The notes beneath the pieces were generated by a model. It did not search any database. It saw nothing but the letters and a program-made list of their open reading frames with translations, and was not told the DNA's origin. Source: Streptosporangiaceae bacterium (GTDB taxonomy: Bacteria > Actinomycetota > Actinomycetes > Streptosporangiales > Streptosporangiaceae). Taken from it: a stretch of 12,132 nt of DNA. A program made the position numbers and the translations under genes. This document shows positions 1 to 6,492 of this stretch, piece after piece. The stretch covers positions 1 to 12,132 of the forward strand of contig JASHXW010000307.1 of assembly GCA_030043395.1 (NCBI GenBank), read 5' to 3'. Position 1 is the first letter of the stretch. Every line of letters begins with the position of its first letter.

Positions 1-932
1 GGGACGCCCGCGACCGCTACCGCCTTCCGCATGGCGGTAGCCCGGGCCAGAGCGGGGTGCTCAGGCGCGAGACCCGCCAGCTTGAGCGTGGCAATGGCAA
101 GCTCCGTCGACTCGCTGGCGCGGCAGGCATCGCCGTCCAGCGAGCCGAGGCCTTTGGCCGCCGCGGGCTGCGCCATGTCGTAGCCAAGCCGACCGAGCGT
201 GACAAGGCAGAGCGCCCGGACGGCGAGCGCGGCCTGGCGTGTCTGCGGCGGCGCGGCTACCAGCTCGGCGATCTCGAACGGCGGCGTCCGGTGCGCTTCA
301 GCGCGCGGTCCTGAGTCGGCCCGATGCAAGTAAATGACCGCGTGGGCCTGGCTGTCGCGCGAAGCGCGCCACCGGGCAAGACCGGCCAGCTCCGGCAGGT
401 AATCGCCCGCTGCGTACCCGCGGCGTCGCAGCCAGAGCCGGGTCACGGCGTCGGCATTGCGCAGCCCGCCCTCGTCCCGGATCCAGCCTGCCGCGAGGGC
501 CATGTGATGGGCGTCCGCTGGGTCGCCTGCCAGGCGCAGGGCCAGGTAGCAAGCGATCGTCCCTGCCGCATCCGCGCCCAGCTGGTCACCGCGACCGTCG
601 CCAGGGCGAGCACGTTGCAGTCGAGGCTGGGCGGGGTTCAGCGAACCCGCGGGATGCGCCGGCCAGCTCCCGTCCGGCCGCTGCCCCGCCCGGATCAGCG
701 CGGCGATCTCGTCGTCCTTGGTTGCCGCGCCGCGCGGCCTGCCCTGGGCGGCACCAAGCAAGTCGCGGACGAGCACCCCGGAGGCCAGGCCGACCAGCGT
801 CGGCGGCAGCCCGTCATGCCAGCTACCGTCCGGTTGCTGGAGGCTAAGCAGCAGGCGCACCGAGCGATCCAGCGCCGCGGACGCGGCAGCGGCCGTCCGC
901 TCGCCAGTCGCCGGGAGGCGCGTGATGCCCAT
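1..932 (-). CDS. Squalene-hopene-cyclase-like protein, N-terminal part (cut by left edge)
   Basis: An open frame runs without a stop from ATG at 932 to the left edge (310 residues visible). Two QW-type motifs, QQPDGSW (about residues 32-38) and QRPDGSW (84-90), mark alpha/alpha-toroid terpene cyclases. Residues 124-175 (GTIACYLALRLAGD...VTRLWL) align by eye with the region after the second QW motif in squalene-hopene cyclases, and residues near 280-300 (STELAIATLKLAGL..EHPAL) look like a later toroid repeat. The catalytic DxDD motif would lie beyond the window, so cyclase activity cannot be judged. Known cyclases of this fold turn linear isoprenoids into hopanoids or related terpenes at the membrane. 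The ATG has AGGG 8 nt upstream; a longer GTG start at 980 is possible but has no ribosome site. Residues about 99-118 look frameshifted (see findings), so the gene may be divergent or decaying. Another toroid protein (prenyltransferase-type repeat) is possible. Confidence 0.68.
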   Translation of the reverse strand, partial: MGITRLPATGERTAAAASAALDRSVRLLLSLQQPDGSWHDGLPPTLVGLASGVLVRDLLGAAQGRPRGAATKDDEIAALIRAGQRPDGSWPAHPAGSLNPAQPRLQRARPGDGRGDQLGADAAGTIACYLALRLAGDPADAHHMALAAGWIRDEGGLRNADAVTRLWLRRRGYAAGDYLPELAGLARWRASRDSQAHAVIYLHRADSGPRAEAHRTPPFEIAELVAAPPQTRQAALAVRALCLVTLGRLGYDMAQPAAAKGLGSLDGDACRASESTELAIATLKLAGLAPEHPALARATAMRKAVAVAGV

Positions 933-1118
933 GTGAAGAACCCTACGGCAGCCGATTACGGAGCGTGAGAGTTTGAACACATTGAGTTAAGTAGTGGCGA
1001 ATGGCAAGAGAAAATCGAGATAAGGCCAGTTCAATGCTGCTGTAAGACTTGCAATAGACGAGTAAGCTCACAATTCCGTGGTCAGGCCGGGAACACGGAC
1101 ATGCTGAAACGATGCCAT

Positions 1119-1123
1119 GAGGG
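1119..1123 (+). promoter_or_regulatory. Ribosome binding site that favours the cvnA start at 1132
   Basis: GAGGG lies 8 nt before the ATG at 1132, whereas the upstream in-frame ATG at 1117 has no purine-rich site in front of it. This supports the shorter protein, which begins MLRRRSIRLR directly before the first membrane segment. Confidence 0.5.
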
Positions 1124-1131
1124 CCTTAGTT

Positions 1132-3855
1132 ATGCTGCGTCGCAGGTCCATCCGCTTGCGGATCCTTGTGCTCGTCATCGTGCCGGTCCTGGCGCTGGTC
1201 GGTCTCTACGCCGCAATCCTCGGCCTCACATTGGGCAACCTGGCAAGTCTGAATCAGACCGCGAAGGTTAGACGGGAAATAACCGTCCCGATCGTTAATG
1301 TCCAGATTCAGCTTGCCAAGGAGCGGCAACTCATGCTCGCCGAGCTTGTCAAGCCCGGCCCCGACAGGCTGGCCGCACTCCTCGCGCAAGAAAACGGCAC
1401 GAGCCGCGCGATCCGGCAGTATCACATCGCGGCGCGCGCCGCGCTGGCCCATGGTGCCACGCCCAGGGAACGCCAGGTCATTGCCGAATGGAACACGCAG
1501 CTTGCAAGCGTGCCGACCTTGCGGCACCAGGCGTTCAAGTACCGCCTCGGCGTCATCGCCGCCGCCCACGGCTACAGCGCGGTGATCTCCGGCGGGTACA
1601 ACGTGCTGACTCAGGCGCTGCTTCCGTTGCTGACAGCTCCCGCGCAGGCCCAAGCGACCAGCCTGCTCACAATGGACAACTCATACCAGGAACTAAGCGA
1701 AGAGAGCGCGCTGGTCAGCGCCGATCTGCTCACGCACTCGTTCCCGATTCAGGACATAAATCTCGTCGACCAGCTCGTGGTTCTGCGCAAGGAACTGTGG
1801 AACCAGACCTACCCAGGCCTGAATCCGCAATTTCAGCATTATTTGACCAAACTCATCCCTGCCGGCGCAGCATCGCGCCTGACGCATATGGAGAGCATCC
1901 TGCTGGCTGGCCCAGCGCGAGCGAAAACACTGTCACTGAAGCAGTGGAACTCGACGACGACGGCCTACAGCAGCGGTTTCCAGCTCGCCCTGAGCAAGTC
2001 CCAGGCTGCTCTGGCTGGCTCGCACAAGTCAGCGGCGGCAAGCAAGGAGCGGCAGCTGATCTTGCTTGGCAGCCTGGGCCTGCTGGCGATTCTCGTCGTC
2101 GCTGGCGTCGGCGTGGCCATGGCCAGGGTTCTGGTCCGCCAGCTCAATGAGCTGCGATCCTCGGCTATCGAGCTGTCCGACCAGCGACTGCCCGACGCGA
2201 TCGGTCGCCTGCGGGCTGGCGAGGATGTAGATGCAAGCGCAACCGTCCCCGAGCTTGAGGCAGGCAGCGACGAGATAGGCCAGGTCCGGCAGGCGTTCAA
2301 TACCGTGGCCAGAACGGCGATCACCGCCGCAGCTGATGAGGTCAGTATCCGGCACGGCATCAACGAGGTGTTCAGGAACCTGGCGCGGCGCAGCCAGTCG
2401 CTGCTGGCAAGGCAACTGCAGCTGCTCGACGAGATGGAGCGGCGAGCGCAGGACCCCGACGAACTCGCTGACCTGTTCCGGGTTGACCACCTGACCACGC
2501 GCATGCGCCGGCATGCCGAAGGCTTGCTGATCGTCGCCGGCGGCACGTCCGGCCGCACGCGGCATGAGCCCGTCGCAGTGGTCGACGTCATGCGCGCGGC
2601 TGTCGCCGAGGTCGAGGACTACACCAGGATTCGCGTCTTCTCCCACACCAGCGCGGCCGTCAGCGGCCGTGCGGTGGCCGACATCATCCACCTTCTCGCT
2701 GAGATGGTCGAGAACGCCACAACGTACTCCCCGTCGAACACGCAGGTCCGGATCGACGCCGACAGGGTGCCGCTGGGCGTGGCGATCGAGATCGAGGACC
2801 GCGGGCTCGGCATGAACGAGGCGCAGCTTGCCCAGCTCAACGCCACGCTGGATAACCCGCCGGACTTCGACCCGACCGCCAGCGACCAGCTCGGGCTGTT
2901 TATCGTCGGGCAGCTCGCCAGACGGCACCGCGTGAAGGTCTCGCTGCGCGACTCTTCCTATGGCGGCGTCATCGCCGTGGTGCTCATCCCGAGCGACTTG
3001 CTTGCCGATATCGACGACTCCGAGCGCGAGTACCCGCCATCGGCCGCCCACGGCCGCGCAATCGGCAGCCGGACCGTCCCTGAGTTGCCAGCGGCTTCGC
3101 CTGGGTCGGCCTTCAGCATCGCTGCGAGCATTCTCGGCGGGGTCAAGCCAGACCAGACTCCCGTGGCAGGCGGGTACGTGCCGGCCGATCCAGGCGATCC
3201 GCTGGCTGCGCCGTCGACGAGGCCCGCTCCGGTCGCGAACGACGGCCCGCTAGCGCCCCCACGGGAACCACCCGCCCCGCTCGCTCGCCGCAACCCGAAG
3301 CGCACCGATGCAGAGCCCTTCAGCAGCGCCAACCAGCGGCCAGCCGAGCCGCCCACCGTGGAACGAGCGCAGGCCGCAAGTCTCGCCGAGGAGCGATCCG
3401 AGGCAGGACCAGTTCCCCCGGCGAACGGCCGCCGGCCAGAGCCATCGGCGGCAGAGGGACCATGGGCGGGCAACGGCCGCGCCCAGGAGCCGTCCGACGG
3501 TCGCCCGCCCGAGCCAGCGAAAACTGGATTCGTCTGGAACGAGAGCGGGATAGGCATCGCGATGCCCGAGGCGGCGAGCACGCCGACCGCGGACCTGATC
3601 GACCTCGACGGCCTGCCGATGCGAGTTCGGCAGGCCAGCCTCGCTCCGCAGCTCCGTCGCGAGCCGATAGTCATCCAGCCAGAGCCCGTCTCAGCCTCTG
3701 AACCATCTCCTGACGAGACTCGGAGCATGTTCGCAGCTCTGCAGTCCGGCTGGGAGCGCGGTCGCGCCGAGAGCGAGCCAGGAGCGGATCAGCCAGGGGA
3801 TAGCCACGACAACAACGGTGGCTCAGCGAAGAACAAGGGGGATACGGGGTCATGA
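1132..3855 (+). CDS. cvnA: Conservon sensor kinase CvnA (nitrate/nitrite-sensing-type domain, HAMP, HATPase)
   Basis: A 907-residue membrane histidine-kinase-like protein (912 if started at ATG 1117). Numbered from 1132: basic N-terminus, transmembrane segment about 11-33, a long extracytoplasmic helical region (about 40-305) of the nitrate/nitrite-sensing type, second transmembrane segment about 309-334, HAMP to about 400 (DEIGQVRQAFN), then a dimerisation region with His453 (VDHLTTRM) and His461 (RRHAE). The ATPase domain shows the N box with Asn528 (EMVENATTYSP), the G1 motif DRGLGM (556-561) and the G2-like GLFIVG (588-593). Residues from about 620 to the end form a Pro/Ala/Glu-rich tail, probably disordered, with a degenerate repeat. 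The following genes cvnB, cvnC and cvnD identify it as the kinase of a conservon, a membrane complex described in Streptomyces. No response regulator is adjacent, as is usual for conservons. The ligand is unknown. Its stop overlaps the cvnB start (ATGA). Confidence 0.93.
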   Translation: MLRRRSIRLRILVLVIVPVLALVGLYAAILGLTLGNLASLNQTAKVRREITVPIVNVQIQLAKERQLMLAELVKPGPDRLAALLAQENGTSRAIRQYHIAARAALAHGATPRERQVIAEWNTQLASVPTLRHQAFKYRLGVIAAAHGYSAVISGGYNVLTQALLPLLTAPAQAQATSLLTMDNSYQELSEESALVSADLLTHSFPIQDINLVDQLVVLRKELWNQTYPGLNPQFQHYLTKLIPAGAASRLTHMESILLAGPARAKTLSLKQWNSTTTAYSSGFQLALSKSQAALAGSHKSAAASKERQLILLGSLGLLAILVVAGVGVAMARVLVRQLNELRSSAIELSDQRLPDAIGRLRAGEDVDASATVPELEAGSDEIGQVRQAFNTVARTAITAAADEVSIRHGINEVFRNLARRSQSLLARQLQLLDEMERRAQDPDELADLFRVDHLTTRMRRHAEGLLIVAGGTSGRTRHEPVAVVDVMRAAVAEVEDYTRIRVFSHTSAAVSGRAVADIIHLLAEMVENATTYSPSNTQVRIDADRVPLGVAIEIEDRGLGMNEAQLAQLNATLDNPPDFDPTASDQLGLFIVGQLARRHRVKVSLRDSSYGGVIAVVLIPSDLLADIDDSEREYPPSAAHGRAIGSRTVPELPAASPGSAFSIAASILGGVKPDQTPVAGGYVPADPGDPLAAPSTRPAPVANDGPLAPPREPPAPLARRNPKRTDAEPFSSANQRPAEPPTVERAQAASLAEERSEAGPVPPANGRRPEPSAAEGPWAGNGRAQEPSDGRPPEPAKTGFVWNESGIGIAMPEAASTPTADLIDLDGLPMRVRQASLAPQLRREPIVIQPEPVSASEPSPDETRSMFAALQSGWERGRAESEPGADQPGDSHDNNGGSAKNKGDTGS
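3331..3516 (+). repeat. Degenerate seven-residue repeat in the CvnA tail
   Basis: Four copies of the pattern [N/D]-[G/Q]-R-x-x-E-P occur in the low-complexity tail: NQRPAEP (3331-3351), NGRRPEP (3424-3444), NGRAQEP (3472-3492) and DGRPPEP (3496-3516). Spacing is irregular. The last three are close together. This may be compositional drift of a disordered tail or a repeated short binding motif. Confidence 0.5.
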
Positions 3856-4253
3856 ACACCGCCGGCAGTCTGGACTGGCTGCTCGACGATCTTGTCACCA
3901 GGGTCGCGCAGATCGAGAAGGCCGTGATTTTGTCGAGGGACGGCCTTGCGATCGGAGCCTCGGCCGACCTCAGCAGGGAGGATGCCGAGCACCTGGCCGC
4001 TGTGGCCGCCGGCTTCCAGAGCCTGGCCAGGGGTTTCGGCCAGCACTTCATGCGAGGAGATCCGCGGCAGACGATCATCGAGTTCGAGTCGGCATTCTTG
4101 TTCGTCTGCGCGGCCGGCGAGGGAAGCTGCCTGGCCGTCCTGGCGGGCAAGCAAGCCGACGCCGGGCTCGTCGCCTATGAGATGGCGCTTCTGGTCAAGC
4201 GAGTCGGACAGCACATCGGCGTGCCCACCCGGCCGGCCCAGGTTAGCCCGTAG
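3852..4253 (+). CDS. cvnB: Conservon roadblock/LC7 protein CvnB
   Basis: A 133-residue cytoplasmic protein of the Roadblock/LC7 fold. Diagnostic segments are the N-terminal helix LDWLLDDLVTRVAQIEKAVILS, the strand-turn SRDGLAIGAS, the helix DAEHLAAVAAGFQSLARG, the strands RQTIIEFESAFLFVCAAGEGSCLAVLA, and the last helix DAGLVAYEMALLVKRVGQHI. These match conservon roadblock proteins in length and order. The family dimerises and is known to interact with small Ras-like GTPases such as MglB with MglA, so the expected partner here is CvnD. The start overlaps the cvnA stop by 4 nt (ATGA), so translation is probably coupled. Confidence 0.93.
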   Translation: MNTAGSLDWLLDDLVTRVAQIEKAVILSRDGLAIGASADLSREDAEHLAAVAAGFQSLARGFGQHFMRGDPRQTIIEFESAFLFVCAAGEGSCLAVLAGKQADAGLVAYEMALLVKRVGQHIGVPTRPAQVSP

Positions 4254-4262
4254 GCGCCGGCC

Positions 4263-4697
4263 GTGGCCCGCAGGAATCCGAAGCCAGCCAGCGCAGGCCG
4301 CAACTCCCCGGAACGCAAGACCCCGGAACGCAAGACCCCGGAGCGCAGCAGCCCCGAGCGGATCGTGCGGCCCTATGCGCTCACCGCAGGACGGACCAGG
4401 GCGGCCGGGGAACAGGTCGACCTCGTCTCGATGGTCAGCGTGAAGCGGAGCGCTGAAGGACGCCGGGATTCCGACGACGAGCTCACCCATGAACATCAGC
4501 GCTTGCTGCGGTTCTGCCGTCCGCCCCAGTCGGTCGCTGACCTGGCCACGACGATGGATCTGCCGCTCGGCGTGGTGCGCATCCTGATCGCCGATCTCCG
4601 CGAGCGCGGCCTGGTGAACATCTCCCAGCCCTCGCCATCCGGCCTCAGCGACTTGCGCGTCCTGAAGGAGGTGGCCGATGCCCTACGAAAGCTCTGA
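4263..4697 (+). CDS. cvnC: Conservon DUF742 protein CvnC
   Basis: A 144-residue DUF742 protein starting at GTG 4263, 9 nt after the cvnB stop. The recognisable domain starts at RPYALTAGRTR (about residue 36) and ends with a winged-helix-like region (HEHQRLLRFCRPPQSVADLATTMDLPLGVVRILIADLRERGLVNI). In characterised conservons this protein belongs to the membrane-associated complex; DNA binding has not been its main described role. The N-terminal 35 residues are basic, probably disordered, and carry a tandem PER repeat. The ribosome site is weak, consistent with coupling to cvnB. The 3' end overlaps cvnD by 20 nt in another frame and contains the cvnD ribosome site. Confidence 0.9.
   Translation: MARRNPKPASAGRNSPERKTPERKTPERSSPERIVRPYALTAGRTRAAGEQVDLVSMVSVKRSAEGRRDSDDELTHEHQRLLRFCRPPQSVADLATTMDLPLGVVRILIADLRERGLVNISQPSPSGLSDLRVLKEVADALRKL
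4305..4361 (+). repeat. 15-bp tandem repeat encoding [S/T]-P-E-R-x units in CvnC
   Basis: The unit CCCCGGAACGCAAGA occurs twice without change (4306-4320 and 4321-4335), followed by a diverged third copy and a partial fourth. In protein this reads SPERK-TPERK-TPERS-SPER. The unit is a multiple of three, so copy number can change without breaking the frame. Ser/Thr-Pro next to Arg/Lys gives a basic, potentially phosphorylatable tail. Confidence 0.85.
4665..4671 (+). promoter_or_regulatory. Strong ribosome binding site for cvnD inside cvnC
   Basis: AAGGAGG lies 6 nt before ATG 4678 and is near-perfectly complementary to the 16S rRNA tail. It is the strongest ribosome site of the operon and fixes the cvnD start inside the end of cvnC. 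Confidence 0.8.
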
Positions 4698-5286
4698 CGC
4701 GGTCGACGACCTGGCCGGGGCTCCCGTAGCGATCAAGATCCTGATCGCCGGGGGCTTCGGAGTGGGTAAAACCACGCTGGTCGGATCGGTCAGCGAGGTG
4801 CGGCCGCTGCGCACCGAGGAGACCCTGAGCGAGCCGGGCTCCTCGGTCGACCCGATCGACGGAATCGAGTCGAAGTCCACCACGACCGTCGCCATGGACT
4901 TTGGCCGCATCTCGATCAGCGACGACCTGGTCGTGTACTTGTTCGGCACGCCTGGCCAGAAGCGGTTCTGGTTCATGTGGGATGAGCTCGCCTACGGCGC
5001 GCTCGGCGCCGTGGTCCTCGCTGACACCAGGCGGCTGGCCGACAGCTTCCCGTCGATCGACTATTTCGAGCGCAACGGAATGCCGTTCGTGGTGGCCGTG
5101 AACTGCTTCGACACCTCCCGGCGCTACCCGATCCAGACCGTCCGGGCAGCACTCAACCTGACCCCGGACGTCCCGTTGATGCTGTGCGACGCGCGCCATC
5201 GCGAATCCAGCCGTGACGTGCTCGTCACCTTGGTGGAACACGCGGCGGCCAGGCTGAGCGGCCGGGAGGTCACGTCCTCCAGATAA
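4678..5286 (+). CDS. cvnD: Conservon Ras-like GTP-binding protein CvnD
   Basis: A 202-residue small GTPase. The P loop is GGFGVGKTT (residues 25-33, Lys31). The switch II motif is GTPGQ (90-94), giving Gln94 in place of a canonical DxxGQ. The base-recognition motif NxxD reads NCFD (142-145), followed by a CDAR segment at the G5 position. The 40-60 region contains the switch I stretch with several Thr residues (ESKSTTTVAMDFG). This is the conservon CvnD/MglA-like branch, expected to cycle between GTP and GDP forms and to bind CvnB and the CvnA complex at the membrane. It starts within cvnC with a strong ribosome site. Its coding end overlaps the end of the opposite-strand phosphatase gene by 17 nt. 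Confidence 0.93.
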   Translation: MPYESSDAVDDLAGAPVAIKILIAGGFGVGKTTLVGSVSEVRPLRTEETLSEPGSSVDPIDGIESKSTTTVAMDFGRISISDDLVVYLFGTPGQKRFWFMWDELAYGALGAVVLADTRRLADSFPSIDYFERNGMPFVVAVNCFDTSRRYPIQTVRAALNLTPDVPLMLCDARHRESSRDVLVTLVEHAAARLSGREVTSSR

Positions 5287-6376
5287 GGACAAGCCCGCAG
5301 TCGTCAGTGCGGTCCGCGCCTTCTTGCATCGCCTGCACGACGCTGAGGGCGCCGCCGCTGAACCCGGCCGTCACCAGCCGGTCCGCCTCGCCGAGCAGCC
5401 GGTCGATGCCGAGGTCGATGTCCCTGCCCGGCTGCTCGACCAGGCCATCGGTGTAGAGCATGAGCGCGTCACCGGGCCGGAGCACGCCGTGCTCGGCATC
5501 CTCGCGCAGGTCAGGCACGACGCCAAGGACGATGCCATGCGCCTGCGTCAGCCGCCACACTCCGCTGCCGCCCTCGAAATGCGCGGCAGGCGGGTGGCCC
5601 GCGGAGGCGATCACGTAGTTACCGGTCGTGAGGTCAAGTGCAAGATGCACGGCGGTAACAAATCCCTCTGACGGCTCACTGCGCCGCAGGTACGCGTTGC
5701 ACACGCTCAGGAACTCCGACGCTGGCACGGAGCCGAGCAGGCCGCCGAATGCCCCGGACAGAAGCAGGGCCCGCGTCCCGGCGTCGACGCCCTTGCCTGA
5801 TACGTCGACCACTGCGACTTCGAGCGTCTTGCCGTCGCAGACGGAAACGACGAAGTCGCCGCCGAACGATGCGCCCCCAGCGGGCCTGAGCACCGATTCC
5901 GAGCGCCATCCCTCGGGCAGGCTTGGCAGGGCGCTCTGCACCCTGAGCCTGTCCCTCAGCTCGACCAGCATCTGGTTACCGCGCAGGCCCTGCAATCCCA
6001 GCTTCGCCCTTGTCCTGGCCAGCAGGAAGGCGAAGACCGCGGCGATCACGATCGTCGCGGCGATTCCGAAGCCGGTCCGCTGGTCGTTCTCGGCCACGTT
6101 GTAGCCGAGCATCACCGCGACGATCCCGAACAAGATGACCAGAGCTCGCGGCCAGAGGAACAGCCCGCCGGCCAGGATTGGCAAGATCATCAGCCCTGGC
6201 GAGAACCACGACGTCCCGACCATCACGTCGCCGATACCGATGCCGACCACTGCGAGTGCCAGCACGAACGCGATCCGGCGGTTGCGCGTGATGAACTGCC
6301 GCCGGACATAACCGCGAACGGACAGGGCGGCGGCCTGGGTCCTGGACCACATCTGGCGCCGGGCTGGGTCAACCAT
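5270..6376 (-). CDS. Membrane-anchored SpoIIE-type PP2C protein phosphatase
   Basis: A 368-residue protein. The N-terminal third has about four hydrophobic segments (residues about 35-55, 58-75, 79-95, 103-120), then a short linker and a SpoIIE/PP2C-type phosphatase domain from about 155 to the C-terminus. Expected metal-binding acidic residues are present: Asp174 (FGGDF), Asp191 (VVDVSGKG), Asp310 (YTDGLVE) and Asp358/359 (TDDCGLVLI). Family members dephosphorylate Ser/Thr on anti-sigma-factor antagonists or similar STAS proteins, freeing sigma factors. No PAS/GAF sensor or anti-sigma kinase domain is fused, and no STAS gene is adjacent, so the substrate is not indicated. The gene is tail-to-tail with cvnD and overlaps it. 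The ATG at 6376 has no clear ribosome site. Confidence 0.92.
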   Translation of the reverse strand: MVDPARRQMWSRTQAAALSVRGYVRRQFITRNRRIAFVLALAVVGIGIGDVMVGTSWFSPGLMILPILAGGLFLWPRALVILFGIVAVMLGYNVAENDQRTGFGIAATIVIAAVFAFLLARTRAKLGLQGLRGNQMLVELRDRLRVQSALPSLPEGWRSESVLRPAGGASFGGDFVVSVCDGKTLEVAVVDVSGKGVDAGTRALLLSGAFGGLLGSVPASEFLSVCNAYLRRSEPSEGFVTAVHLALDLTTGNYVIASAGHPPAAHFEGGSGVWRLTQAHGIVLGVVPDLREDAEHGVLRPGDALMLYTDGLVEQPGRDIDLGIDRLLGEADRLVTAGFSGGALSVVQAMQEGADRTDDCGLVLIWRT

Positions 6377-6492
6377 GATGGCGAAACTGTACCGGTTCCG
6401 AATCGCACCTCAGCAGTCCAATGGCGGCACAGCCATCGATTGCTCGTAAAACAAGTAGCAGCTACCGACATCATGGGGTACGACTAGCCATC

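Noticed and set aside
324..968. Long plus-strand open frame of 214 codons opposite the cyclase-like gene
   Set aside because: Its peptide is Arg/Pro/Gln-rich with no family resemblance, while the minus-strand frame has QW motifs and third-position G/C bias. It is a shadow frame.
2029..3051. 340-codon minus-strand frame inside cvnA
   Set aside because: It lies opposite the conserved kinase and ATPase motifs, and its product has no recognisable domain; typical high-GC antisense frame.
4645..5292. 215-codon minus-strand frame opposite cvnD
   Set aside because: The plus strand carries clear GTPase motifs with a strong ribosome site; the reverse frame does not resemble any family.
6386..6391. 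TACAGT on the minus strand as a -10 box for a leaderless phosphatase transcript
   Set aside because: Spacing to the ATG would fit, but there is no acceptable -35 element at 16-18 bp, and one hexamer is too little.
6440..6468. TTGCTC-17 bp-TACCGA as a promoter for the acetyltransferase gene
   Set aside because: The spacing is right, but the -10 lacks the conserved final T and matches poorly; not enough to call.
6421..6492. Upstream start of the acetyltransferase at ATG 6421
   Set aside because: Adds 24 residues with no family similarity; Eis-type proteins begin close to the PIRAIEESELP segment.
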